NCBI GenBank assembly: GCA_029783825.1 | Contig: JAREIK010003009.1 | Location: 61,695 to 125,694, forward strand | Direction: 5' to 3' | Length of the DNA stretch: 64,000 nt | Source of the DNA: Sapria himalayana | Taxonomy: Eukaryota; Streptophyta; Magnoliopsida; Malpighiales; Rafflesiaceae | In this document: piece by piece, positions 25,011 through 39,163 of the stretch | How the letters are laid out: the number at the start of each line of letters is the position of its first letter | Numbering within the stretch: position 1 is the first letter of the stretch | The notes under the pieces: model-generated | Database searches by the model: none | Told to the model about the DNA's origin: nothing | What the model saw: the letters and a program-made list of their open reading frames with translations, nothing else | Position numbers and translations under genes: made by a program

Positions 25011-26609
25011 ACAAATATACATTTAGATAGATAGATAGATTTACATATAGATAGATAGGTAGATAAAAATATAGAATGATAGACAAATAGGTATTTAGGA
25101 AAATAAGCATATTGACAAATAAATAGACAGATAGAGTTATATAGTTAGATGGATAGATAGATATATAGAGACATATATTTATAGATTGATAGATACATAG
25201 ATAGATAGATATGAAGATAAACACAAAAATAAATAGATAGATAAACAAATAAAAAGATAAATAGATACACAAATACATAGTTAGATGAATAATTAGATAG
25301 ATAGATAGATATATATATAGACAGAGAGATAGATAAATAGATAGATAGATATATAGATATAAGATAGATAAATAGATTAATAAAAAAATAAATGGACAAA
25401 AATGGTAAATAAATAATAAATAGATAAATAGATTAACAGATAGTCAAATAGTAGATAGACAAATAGCTGGAAATACACATAGATTGATAAATAGTTTGAT
25501 AGACAGGTAGATAAACATATTTACAAGTACATACATAGACAAATAGAAAGATAAATAGATAAACAAAAATATATAGATATATAGATAGTCTAATAGACAA
25601 ATATACAAATAGTTAGATATACAAATAGATATATTGAAAGAAATGTTGTTATATAGATAGACATATAGATAGATATACAGATTGACATATAGATAGCTAA
25701 ATTGATATACAGATGACATATATACAGATAGATAGATAGATACAAAGATAAATAAATAGATAAATTAAAAAAAATAGTCTAATAGATATATAAATAGATT
25801 AATTAACCGAGAGACAGATAGATATATACAAAAAAATAGATATTGATAGATAAATAAATAGATATATTGATTGGCAGACACATAAACACAGACAAATAGA
25901 CATATAGACAGATAAATAGATTTATAGATAGATAGATAGATAGACATATAGATAGGCAAAAAGATAGATAGACATATTGAAAGATAGAAAAATAGATAGA
26001 TTGATAAATAGATAGAAATGTAGAAAGACACTTAGATAGATAGACAAATAGACAAATAGATAGATAGACATATAGATAATTAGACAGACAGACAGATAGA
26101 TATATAAACAGATATATAGATAAACATATTAATAGATAGATAGATACAAAAATAGTCAAAATATAGAGAGAAAGATAGATAAATAGATAGATTGATTGAC
26201 AGATAGAGAGATGGATAGATAAATAAATAGATATATAATAGGCAGATATAAAATAGATAGATAAATAGATAAAAAGATTGATTGATTGATTGACACATAG
26301 GTATATAGTAAGATAGATAGATAGATAGATAGATATATAGACAGACAGACATACAGATAGATAGATATATAGACAGACAGACAGATAGATAGATAGATAG
26401 ACTAATAGATAGATAGATAGACATATAGATAGATAGTCATAAAGATAGATAGATTATTAGATAGTTAGATTAAGAGATAGAGAGATAGTCAAATAGACAT
26501 AAATATAGATAGAGAGACAGAGAAACAGATAGTGAGAAATATAGATAGACAGAGAGATAAATAGATAGATATGAAGGTAGATGATAGATAGATTGATTGA
26601 TAGATAACA

Positions 26610-27200
26610 AGCTAGGTAGGTAGTTAGTTAGGTAAAGAGAATGAGAGATAGAGAGATAAAGATATAGAAACAAAGATATATTGAGATTTAAAGATTTAGA
26701 GATATAGAGGAAGATAGAGAGATAGAGAGATAGTACATAGATAGAAAGATAGAAAAAGAGATAGAGAGATACAAAGAGATAGAAAGAAAAAGAAATAGAT
26801 AGATAAGGATAGAAAGAGATAGAGTAATTGAAAGATAGAAAGATATGGAGTTAAGAGATAGAGAGATAGAGATAAAGAGAGATAGATAGAGAAAGAGATA
26901 GAGAGATATAGAGATAGAGAGATAGATAGAGAGATATAGAGATATAGAGATAGTGAGATAAAGATACATATAGATAGAGAGATAGAAAGATAGATAGAAA
27001 GAGAGATGCATAGGTAGAAAGATAGACAGATAGATGAATAAACATATAGACAAATAGATAGATAGATAGTTAGTCTGAATAACTAACTCACTGACTGACT
27101 GAGTTATAGACGGGCATACTAATAGATTTGCTGACTTATAGACTAATAGACTGACAAATTAATAGGCTAACATACTGAATACAAATAGATAGACTAACAA
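26610..27200 (+). repeat. Array 2 composite block 3
   Basis: AAGCTAGGTAGGTAGTTAGT at 26608, GAGA-rich to about 27010, then CTGACTGACTGAGT and TAGACTAATAGACTGACA from 27075 to 27170. A GTCAGG/GGCAAGCAGAC tract follows at 27298-27360. Confidence 0.65.
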
Positions 27201-27861
27201 ATATTCTAATAAACAGATAGACAAATAGAATAATAGAAAGAAATGTTGATAAACAAATAGAAAAACAAATAGATAGATAGGCAGATAGACAGATAGATAG
27301 TCAGGTATACAAAAAGGCAAGCAGACAAATAGTCAAGAACACAGGCAGTCAAGCATATAGATTGTCAGGAAAAAAGATAGATAGACAAACAAAAAAATTG
27401 AATTATAGATAGTCAAGAAAATATAAAGAGATAATAAGTTAAATAGATAGATTGATATATAGCACACAAATAGAAAGATAGATAAATAGGCTGATAGATA
27501 GATAGATAGACAAATAGATAGATACTCAAATAGACAAATAGATAGATACATAGTTATATAGACAGACAAACAGATAGATAGATAGATAAACAAATAGATA
27601 GATTGACAGATAAAAAATATACAGATAGATAGATAGACAGATAGATAGATAGACATATAGATAAATAGACAGATAGTCAAATAGACAGATAGATAGTTAG
27701 TTAGATAAATAGATTAAAAGATAGAAAGATAGAAGGATAGATAGAAATACAGACATAGAGATAGAGGATAGATAGAGAGACATGAAGAGTGATAAATAGA
27801 GAGACAAAAAGAAAGAAAGATAGATATATAGGTATATAGGTCGATAGAGAGATAGATAGAT

Positions 27862-28760
27862 AGGTAGGTATTTGGATAAGTACGTAGGTAGGTAGGTAGG
27901 TATAAAGATTGATAGATAGTGAAGTCATAAGATTGAGAGAAAATGAGATAGAGATATAAAGAAATTGAGAGATTAAGAGGTTAAGAGATTGAGAGATTGA
28001 GAGATAGACAAGGAGATGGATAGATAAAGAGATAGAGAGAGAGAGATATATATATATATATAGAAATAGAGATAGAGAGATAGAAATATAAAGTGATAGA
28101 TAGATAGCGGCATAAAGAAAGAGAAATATATAGATAAAGAGAAATGGAGATAAAGAGATTGAGAGATTGAGAGATAGATAGATAGATAGATAGATATAGA
28201 TATAGATAGATAGTGAGATAAAGAGATATAAAGATAGAGATATAAAGAGATAGATAGATAGTCGGATAAAAAGATATAGAGATGGAATGATAGAGAGATA
28301 GAGAGATATAGAGATAGAGAAATATAGAGATAGAAAGATGAACATATAGATGAATAAATAGATAGACACATCGATAGATAGATAGATAGATAGATAGACA
28401 CACTAAATAACTAATTGACTAATTAACTGATAGACAGACTAATTAATTGACTGACTAGTAGACTGACAAACTAATAGACTAACAGACTAAATGACTAATA
28501 GACTAGCTAACAAACAGATTAATAGACTGAAAAATAGACATATAGACTAATACACAGACTAATATACAGACAAAAAGATAGATAGAAAGATAGACAAACA
28601 GACACACAGAAAGATTGACTAACAGATAGACAAATAGATAGATCAACAACAAGCAGATAGATAGTTAGGTAGACAAATAGTCAGGCAGACAAATAGTCAG
28701 GTAGACAAATAGTCAGGCAGACAAATAGTCAGAAAGATAGATTGTCAAGCATACATATAG
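27862..28760 (+). repeat. Array 2 composite block 4
   Basis: A GGTAGGTAGGTAGGTA tract (27862-27903), a GAGAGATAGAGA tract to about 28340, a GACTAATAGACT tract (28395-28560), and four copies of the 16-mer AGACAAATAGTCAGGC at 28672-28735. This is the most complete block. Confidence 0.7.
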
Positions 28761-29319
28761 TCAAGTAGAAAGATAGAAAGATAAACAAACAAATGGATAG
28801 ACAAAGACTAACTGATAGATAGATTGACTCTCCTACTAACTGATAGATAGGTAGATAGAAACATAGAAAGATAGATTCACAAACAAATAGGCTTATAGAA
28901 AAATAGATAGACTGACATATAGATAGATAGATAGTATAGATAGATAGTATAGATATATATATATATATATGTATGTATGTATGTATGTAAAATTAAATTA
29001 ATTTAAGCCAAATTGATAGACAAATAGAAAGATAGATTGTAGACAAATAGATAGACATATAGATAGATAGATAATTAGATAGATAGGCAGAAAAATAAAT
29101 AGATATATTTATAAAAAGATAGAGAGATACACAGACAAATAGACATACATATAGGATGACAAATAGACAAATAATCAAATTGATAGATAGATAGATATAC
29201 ATAAATATATACAGAGAGATAGAGATAAAAAGATAGACAGAGAGATAAAGAAATAGATAGATAGATAGTAGGTATACTAATAGATAGGTTGACAAATTGA
29301 TAGATAGATAGATAGATAG

Positions 29320-29600
29320 CAAGGTAGGTAGGTATCTAGGTAGGTACGTAAGTAGGTAAAAAGATAAAGAGATAGGGAAAAATAGATTTTAGATATAGAT
29401 AAAGAGATATATAGACAGAGAGAGAAATAGATAGAAAGATTGAGGGAAAGATAGATAGACATATACAAAAATAGACAGACAAAAAGATAGACAGAATGAA
29501 AGATAGATAGATAGACTGATAGACTGGCACTCTAATAAACTAATAGACATGCAAACTAATAGACTAACAGACTGACATACTAACATACTGATAGGCAGAT
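29320..29600 (+). repeat. Array 2 composite block 5 (short)
   Basis: AAGGTAGGTAGGTATCTAGG at 29320, a shorter GAGA tract to about 29480, then GACTGATAGACTGGCACTC and GACTAACAGACTGACA to 29600. Confidence 0.65.
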
Positions 29601-31717
29601 AGATAGACATACAAACATATAACACAGATAGATAGAAACACAAATAGACAGTTAGATAGATAGACAGATATATAGATAGATAGACATTTAGATAGATAGA
29701 CAAAAAGATAAACAGATAATACAAATAGAAGATTTCCAAATAGATAGATAGAGAGATTAAGAGATAGAGAGATTAACATATAGAAATATAGATAGATAAA
29801 TAGATATATATATATAGAAAGATAGATACAAAATAGATAGATAAATAGGCATATAGATAGATAGATAGATAAATAGATTAATAAATAGACAAAATAGATC
29901 GATAGACAAATTGATAGATAGACAAATAAAAATATAGAAAGAAAGATACATACATATTTAGGTAGATAAGCAGATAGACAAATAGATAGATAGATAGACA
30001 AAAATGCAGATATACAGATATAGATATAAATAGATAGGTATATAGATAGATAAAGAGATAGAAAGATTGACATATAGAGTTTTATATTTAAATAGATAGA
30101 TAGACTAATAGATAGAAACACAGATAGATAGTTAGACATAAATGAATTTATAAAGTTTGATAGTTAGATAGATAGACAAATAGAAATATATACAAATACA
30201 TAGATTTATAAATTGATAGGTTGACAAATACATAGATACACAGAAAGATAGATAGATATATAGATAGTTAAGAAGATACACAAAAAGATAGATAGATAGA
30301 TAGATAGATAGACAAATAAATAGATAGATAGGTACATAAATAAACAAATGCATAGATAGATAGATAAATAGATAGACATATAGACAGATAGACATATTGA
30401 CAAATAGGAATATAGATATATCAATAGATAGATAGATAGATAGATTGAAAAATAGACAGATATACAGATAGGTAGATACATAAATAGATAGATAGATAGA
30501 TAGACAGGTAGATAGATAAATAGATAGAAAGATATATTGATTGACACATAAATAGACAAATGGATTGACAAAATGATAGGTAAACAAATGACAGATAGAT
30601 AGATATAAAGATAGTCAAATATTAGAAAGATAGATAGCCAGTTAAACACATAGATAGATAGATAGATAGATAGATAAACATATATACAAATAGACAGAAA
30701 AAAAATAGATAGATAAATAGATAGATTGTAAAAAATATATAGATACATAGATAGACAAATATATAGATAGAAATATAGATAGATAAAAAGATAGATAAAT
30801 GAAAGATATATAGATAGACATACAGACATATATATCGATATATAGATAGACATATAGATAGATATTGAGATATATAGATAGGCATATATACAGATAGACA
30901 TATAGATAAAAATAAAGATAGATAAATAGATAAATAAAAAAATATACAAATATAAAGATATATAGATAGAAAAATAGATATATAGACAAATATATAGTTT
31001 AATAAATAGACAGAAAGTCATATAGATTGATAGACAAATAAACACATAAACTCATACACAGATAAATAGATTTATAGATAGTGAGACTTATAGACAGATA
31101 GAAAGATAGTTAAATAGACAGATTGACAAATATATAATTAGATACATAGATAGATAGATAAAATGATATATTAATATACAGATAGACATAAAGATAGAAA
31201 GACAGATAGACAAATAGACAAATAAACACATAGATAAATAAATATATAGACAGACAATAAGATATATAGATAAATAGATGGACAGGATTAGAGATAGATA
31301 ATAGATAGATAGATAGATAAATAGGCTGAAAGATAGATAAATAAATAAATAGATAGATATATAGATAGATAGATAGACTCATAGACAAATAGATAGATAG
31401 ATAGTTAGAAAGATAAATAGATAGATTGATAGATAGATAGATAGATATACATATAGATAAATAGATAGATAAACATATAAGTATATAGATAGATAGACTT
31501 GTAGTTAGAGAGATAGATAGAGAGATAGACAAATATAAAGAAATACAATTAGAGAGTTAGAAAGATAGATAGAGAGATAGTTAGAGAGAAAGAGAGACAA
31601 ACAAAGAGATAGAGAGACACAAAGATATATAAATAGAAAGACAAATAGATAAATAGAAAGAAAGACAAATAGACAGATAGATATGTAGGTAGACATATAT
31701 ATAGATACACATACAAC

Positions 31718-31786
31718 TAGGTAGGTAGCTAGGTAGATAGGTATGTTCTTAGATAGTGAGATAAAAATTTAGAGTGGTAGAGAGAT

Positions 31787-31857
<71 letters not shown>

Positions 31858-32600
31858 TAAATAGATAAGAAATAATGATATAAATATATATAGAGATAGA
31901 AAGATATAAAAATAAAGAGATTAAGAGCTAAAGAGATACGAAGATAGAGAGATAAATAGATAAGAAATAAAAATATAAAGATATATAGAGATAGAAAGAT
32001 ATAGAAATAGAGAGCTATAGAGCTAGAGTGATATGGAGATAGAGGGAAAGCGAGATAGAAAGATAGAAAGATAAAGAAATAGATAGATAGAGAGTAAAAG
32101 AGATAGAGACAGTGATATTGCAAGATAAAGATATATAAAAATATAGTGATAGCGAAATAGAAAGATATAGAGATAGAAAGATAGAAAGATAGATAAAGAT
32201 ATATAGATATTGAAAGATAGAGAGATAGATAAATACACAGATAGACACATAGACAGATAAACATATAGACAGACTAAATGATTGTCAAACTGATAGACTA
32301 ACATACTGACATACTAACATATAGACATAAAAATAGACTGATAGACTATTAGACTAACGCATTAATAAACTATCATATAGACATACTAACATATAACATA
32401 CTGACATACTGACTAATAGATATACTAACAGATAGATAGACAAAGAGACAAATAGAAAGATAGATAAAAAGATAGGCAAATAGATAATAGATAGATAGAG
32501 AGTTACTCATATAGACAAATATACAGACAATTAGTCAGGCAGACAAAAAGTCAAGAAGACTGATAGTTAGGTAGGTAGATAGTCACGTATACTGAAAGTT
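31718..32600 (+). repeat. Array 2 composite block 6
   Basis: ACTAGGTAGGTAGCTAGGTA at 31717, a pure GA run followed by a TA run (31790-31855), more GAGA-rich sequence to about 32230, a GACTAACATACTGACATACT tract (32260-32430), and GTCAGGCAGACAAAAAGTCA at about 32533-32552. Confidence 0.65.
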
Positions 32601-34242
32601 CGGCAGATTGAAAGATAGATAGACGGATAGAAGGACAGATAGATAGACATAATGACTGATTGATAGACAGCTAGACAGATAGACATACCGACTGACAAAC
32701 ATATGGACAGACAAACAAACTGACCTATATATAGATAGATAAATAGATAGACATACATACAAATACATAAATACATAGACAGACAGACAAACATATAGAC
32801 AAATAAACAAATAGACAAATAGAAAGTTAGATAGATAGATAGATATATAGACAAATATTTAGATAAATAGATAAATAGATAGACAGGCATATAGCTAGAC
32901 AAATAGATAGTCAAAAAGTTAGACAAATTGATAGTCAGATAGATAGACAAATAGATAGATAGATAAACAAAAAGTCAGATTGATAGAAATATAGATAGAC
33001 TGATAGATTGATAGATTGATATATAGATTTATAGATAGATTGATAGACAGAGAATAGACATATTGATACACAAAATTAAAGATAGGATGATAGATAGAGT
33101 GATAGTCAGATAGATAGATAGATTTATAGATAGATTGATAGACATATTTAAAGATAGATTGATAGACAAATATATAGATATATCAATCGATAAATAGATA
33201 ATTATATATATAGATAGATAGCTAGACAGACAGACAAATATAGAGATAAATAAATAGACAAATAGAAAGAAAAAAAGATAGATAGATAGACAGACATATA
33301 GATTGATTGATTTATATATAGATAGATAGATAGTTGGATACATAGTTTAATAGACATATTATCATACATATAGATAGACAGATAGATTGACATAAAGATA
33401 GATAAATAGATAGAGAGATAGATATATAGAAAAATAGATAGATAGATTGCTATAGAGATATATAGACAAATAGATAGACAGATATATAGACAAATAAATA
33501 GATACAAAGATATATGGATAGAAAAATAGATAGATAGATAGATATAAAGATATAAAAATAGATAATATATACATAGAAAGATTGATAGAATGATTCATAG
33601 ATAGACAAATATCTAGATTATTAGATAGATTAATAGATATATCGATAGACAAATAGATAGACATCTAGATAGATAGATAGATAGATATATAGATATTTAG
33701 ATAGACAAATAAATAGATAAATAGATAAATAGATAGATAGATATATTATGATAAGGATAGATAGATAGATAAATAGAAAGAAAGATTGAAAGATAGGTAG
33801 ATAGACAAATAGATAAAAAAATAGTAAGATAGAAAGATAGGGAATTAGATATATAGATATATAGACAAATAGATAGATAGATAGGTAGACAAATAGATAG
33901 AAAGATTGATAGAAAGATAGGTAGACAGATAGATAAACAAATAGATAGATAGATAGATTATTAGACAAATAGATAGATGAATAGATATACATATACATAT
34001 ATAGATAGATAGATTGATTGATTGATACATAGATAGATAGATAGATTGAAAGATAAATAGATAGATGGATTTATAGAAATTTAGATTGGCATATATATTG
34101 ACTGATAGATTGACTAATATATAGACAAATATATAGTTAAATAGATAGATAGATAGATAAACAGATAGAAATACAAATAGATAAACAAATAGAATGGCAT
34201 AAAGATAGTTAGATTGATATTTATTAATATATATATATATAT

Positions 34243-34282
<40 letters not shown>

Positions 34283-36154
34283 TGACTAATAGATAGATAG
34301 ATAGAAATATTGATAGAAGATTGATGGAAAAATAAATAGATTCATAAACAAATAGATTGATTAATAAATAGAAAGATTGATTGATTGATTGATATATGTA
34401 TATATATATATATATATACATATAGATTGATAAACAGATATATAGAGAGATAGATAGATGTATAAATAGATAATTGATAGATAGATAGATATAAACATAA
34501 ATAGATAAATAGAAAGATAGATTGAAAGATAGACTAAAAGGTAGATTGATATACAAATTGATAAAATTATTGATAGACAGACAGACATATAGATATAAAT
34601 ATAGATTGATAAATAGATAGATAGACAGATAGATACATAGATAGATATAAAGAGAAATAAAAAATAGATAGAAAAATAGATAGATAGACAAATATATATA
34701 GACAAATAGATAGGTAGATAGATATACAAATATATAGATAGTTAGATCGATAGATAGATAGATAGATAAATATAAAGATAGATAGATAGATAAAAAGTTT
34801 GACAAAAAGATAGATAGCTAGACAGACATCCAAATTGATAGATAGATAGATTGATAGATAAATGGTTATATAAAAAGATAGAAAGTTGGATAAACAAATT
34901 GATAGATATATTGATAGTCAGAGATAGATATATAGATAGATAGATATATTTTTATATATATAGACACATAGATAGATAGATTATTAGATAAAAATATAGA
35001 CAGATAGATGGACAAATAAATAGATATACTAATAGACAAATAAATAGATATACTAATAGACAAATAAATTGTTAGATATAAAGATAGATTGATAGATATA
35101 TAGACATATAGATATATATATATATATAGAAAAAATAGATAGAGTGATAAATAGACAGATAGATATATATATATATATATATAAACATATAGATCGAAAA
35201 ATAGAAAGACAAATAGGTAGAGAGATTGATAGACATATAGATGGATAGACAAATAGATAGATAAATAGACAAATAGACAAATAGATAGATAGATAGGTTT
35301 ACATATAGATAGATAGTTGGATAGATAGATTAATACATAGATTGAAAGAAAATTGTAAGACTAATTGATAAACAAATAGAAAGTGATATAAATAGATAGA
35401 GGGATAAATAGATATATAAATAGATAGATAGATATATAGATAGGTAGATATATAGACAAATAGATAGGCAAATAAATAGATAGAAAGATAGATAGAACGA
35501 TTGATATATAAAGAGATAGATGGATAAATAGAAAGAAATAAATAGTTAGATAGACAAATAGAAAGATAAAGAAATAAATAGACATATATATAGAGATATA
35601 TATATATATATAGATAAAAAATAGATAAAAAAAAGATAGATAGATAGACTGATAGATAGACTGATAGATAGATAGATAGATACATAAAAATATAGATAGG
35701 GAAAAACTTTGAAAGATTGATAGAAAGATAGATTGAAAGATTGATTAATAGACAGATAGATAGTCATATAAGATAGACAAATAGATAGAAAGATAGATAG
35801 TTAGATACATAAATAGAGAGATAAATAGAAAGATATACACGATAGATAAACAGGTAGATAGACTAATAGATAGATAGTTAGATAGATAGATATATAGATA
35901 GAAAGATAGATAGAATGATAGATAGATAGATAAACAGATAAATAGATAAATAACTATATAGACATATAAATAGAGAGATAGACAAATTAATAGACAAATA
36001 GATATATATATATATATATATTTATCTACCTATAAATGAATTCACTGAACTAATCCTCCAATAATGTATATATATCCGCCAAATACCACACCATGATATA
36101 ATACTTGGATACTATTTTTGTTTCCAAATTCCTCCTCAATATATAAATATTATA

Positions 36155-36350
36155 TATACTTAGGATTGCCAAATTTATATCTACAAAAATAGTATACATC
36201 AATATTCATGTGTATTTTATACATATCTAGTATACATACTTTGGTATGCCGACTTGATATCTACAAAAACATAATACATCAATATGCATGTGTATTTTAT
36301 ACATGACTAATATACATACTTAGGTATGCCGACTTGATATCTACAAAAAA
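36155..36350 (+). repeat. 80-bp tandem repeat, about 2.4 copies
   Basis: The GCC before ATATCTACAAAAA ends at 36170, 36250 and 36330, giving an exact 80-bp period. Units share CATCAATATKCATGTGTATT and TATACATACTT. Confidence 0.9.
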
Positions 36351-36394
36351 TATTCAAAATGAGTAATGATTAAATTCAAAAATAAAATAAAATT

Positions 36395-36461
36395 AAATAT
36401 AATATAATATAATAAATAAAATAAATAAAATAAATAAAATAAATAAAATAAATAAAATAAT
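36395..36461 (+). repeat. AAATA/AATAA pentanucleotide microsatellite
   Basis: ATAAATAAAATAAATAAAAT-type run of seven or more units. Confidence 0.85.
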
Positions 36462-39109
36462 AGTTTAGGATGTCAAATTAAATTAAATTGATTATACTCG
36501 ATTGAACTAGTTTGAACTATTCTACCAACTTCTAGAAAACACACTAATATTCACACATGTAATTGAAAATAATTGAGCAAGTGTTTCTCAATTCACACTG
36601 AAATATTCTCATGATATGTGTTGTTGTGTGCTAGGAACCCCCAAATCACATTTATTTATAGGCAAGATTCCAATTTTTTTAATTTTTGATGCAACATTTA
36701 GTAAGCCAACACATAGCTTTCACATGTCAAGTCAATCCTTGGCAGGTATAGACATCATCATATAACAAGCACACTTTCAAGCCCTTGGCATTAATGCACG
36801 AGAATACATAGTAAGCAATTAATCAATAATTATCACTCATGTAAGACAAGACATGGAAATCATACATACTAACACATGCTATTCATGCAAGTAAGAATGT
36901 GATAAGCTTGTAAGTCAACATATGATATAAAAATAATTATTCTTATTAATTTTTTCATAGACTTTATTGTAATTTTCCTACACGATTCATTTATATTCTT
37001 ATGGTTGCACTTATCTTTAACAAAGATTATCATGGTGTGTGTGTGTGTGTGTGTAAAGATTTATATTTATCATATATCTAACATTTTATAAATTAAATTT
37101 ATCTTAAACATAATAACTTCATATTTATGTTTCTTGAAATAAAACACTTATATTTCTAATAATTTCAATATTCCTTCAAAAGATGTTTCTTAGTGTGTGA
37201 TTCCTTGTGATCTCTCTTCTGTTAGTGATGAGTAGACTTGTTGAATCAAGTTTAGTAATATTAAAATAATTATTTCATTCTGATATAATAAGATCAACAT
37301 ATAGCAATGTGTCATGAACACTCAAGCTAAGAGAGTATAAAATATATGAACCAAACTTTTTTGTACATAATTACTATCAAGAATAATATTTTTAAAAACA
37401 AATAGCATGGTAATAAAAATCTGAACCAACAACTTGGTAGACTGATCGGCAAAAGATGTTAAATACTCTAACACTAAAAATATTAGTCCGATCCTCGTAG
37501 ATGTTGGATATGTTTTCCATGGTGCTATTATTTATCATGTTGTTTAGATGTTGGGACGTGAGTTTTACCTATTCTAATCATGAAGTCTCATAGCTTATAT
37601 ATGAGCCAAATAATAATTTTGGGTTGAGTTTGGGAGAAGGGTAGGTAGATAAAAAAAGTATAATACTTTATTCTATAACATTTTTGATTTAGATAGAGGA
37701 TATAAATGATTAAAATATTTAGAAATTTTTAATGTTTATAATCCTCAGAATGTCATGCAACACAATAGATTTTTTTCTACCAAATAATGTTTTATCAACT
37801 TTGATTTATGATTTTAGCCACAACAATGCAGTTTATTATTACTCTAACAATTCAACTTCTACCAAATTTATATTAACTATAATTTATACCATTAACAAAT
37901 GGTGATTATGAATAGTTTGGGTATCTCTGTAACGTTGATGAATTTCAAGCAATACAAGAGTATCCTCCTTATGACAACATTCGTTAGGACACCCTTTATT
38001 CTGCCATCTTAATAACATCATCTTTTTACACACGATAATTTTTCTGTGCTCCAATATGTTTATTTTAAACAATTTAAAAAATTAATAAATATGAGGAGTA
38101 ATTATTAGTTGAATGTTGTAGCTATTAGTTGAGTACCATAACTATTAGTTGTAACCTACAAGCTTGAATCTAAGTTTCATGTTTCACAAAATTTGTTGCC
38201 GATGTATCTTGTAATAAATAGTAATAAAGAATATAAGAAAATATGAGAAGTATAATGGAAATGTATGTATCTTTAATGAAACATTAATTTATAGTACTAG
38301 CGAATATATGTGAGTACTCTTTTATAGTTTAATATGATATAAACATATTTACTAATTAATTTTTAGTCATAACATATATTATTAAATATTATTTCATATC
38401 TTAATAAAATAAATATAAATTATTATAATTTCAATAACATCAATACAATAAAATAAAAAAAAGTAACATATCATAAAAATATAGCAAAATGAATTATAAA
38501 GAACATTAATAAGTTGTAAATAAAAATAAAAATTTCAAAACTATTGAGAATTATATTGTATTTGTATATTTTTTTATCTTGAGAAATTGGGATGAGATGA
38601 TTCATATAGATTAAGAGTATTTATAGTTTTTTTTTGTATTTATAAGTGAATTTTTATTTTATTTAATAAATGATAATGTCATTTTATAATTTTTATTCAT
38701 AATATTATATTATTGTAAGTTTTTATTTATTTTATTCAGTTGTTTTATTTTTAATGAGAATACTCGATATGTAAAGTTTCATCAATCATCTTTATTCATT
38801 ATGTAAATGCATGAGTTTTAGTTATATATTATTATTATTGAGTATTATTTTTTTATATCTTTTTTTTTTCATTTTCATGTATTAATCTTCATTATATATA
38901 TATATATATATATGGACATCAAGATAATGAAAGAAATTTATGATGCTTTAGCAAAACATCTCTTCACTATAGAAGCAGTAGTAAATGGCCATTGAAAGTA
39001 ATTTCCTGCTCTTGTGGAAAATTATAGAAATATACTATTTTTTCTCTATCTCTCTCTCTCTAAACATCATTGATGGCCATATTTTAGATATTTATTAAAG
39101 TTGTATGAC

Positions 39110-39127
39110 TATATATAAATATTTGTA

Positions 39128-39163
<36 letters not shown>

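Larger units (their letters stand above)
21588..36021 (+). repeat. Degenerate GATA array 2 (about 14.4 kb)
   Basis: The plus strand is TAGATAGA-type tetranucleotide repeat with pervasive variants (TAGACAAA, TAGATTGA, TAGAAAGA, TATAGA). Stretches of exact GATA are short, so it is an old, diverged array. Pure TA runs occur, for example 24967-25008 and 34248-34278. Interspersed composite blocks are listed separately. Every long ORF on the minus strand here (for example 279 codons at 30206-31045) is Tyr-Leu-Ser-Ile periodic and follows from the lack of stops in CTAT repeats. No interspersed gene was found. Confidence 0.95.
36022..38930. other. Unresolved AT-rich region between array 2 and CACTA-3
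   Basis: No gene recognised. It includes an 80-bp tandem repeat (36155-36350), an AAATA pentanucleotide run (36395-36460) and a GT run (about 37037-37054). Sequence around 36600-36900 has a less extreme composition and could be part of a decayed LTR or promoter, but I found no paired ends. The open frame at 37884-38072 (minus) is discussed under findings. Confidence 0.4.

Noticed and set aside
21588..36021. Many long minus-strand ORFs of Tyr-Leu-Ser-Ile periodic protein, up to 279 codons (30206-31045)
   Set aside because: CTAT repeats contain no stop codon in any frame, so long ORFs follow automatically. The frames overlap each other on one strand and have no start context, domain or composition of a real protein. 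The same applies to 2327-3887 (plus) and 54019-63663 (minus).
36540..36900. Solo LTR of a Ty1-copia-like element
   Set aside because: A TATTTATAGGCAAG stretch looks LTR-like, but I found no TG...CA borders, 5-bp duplication, primer-binding site or retroelement domain.
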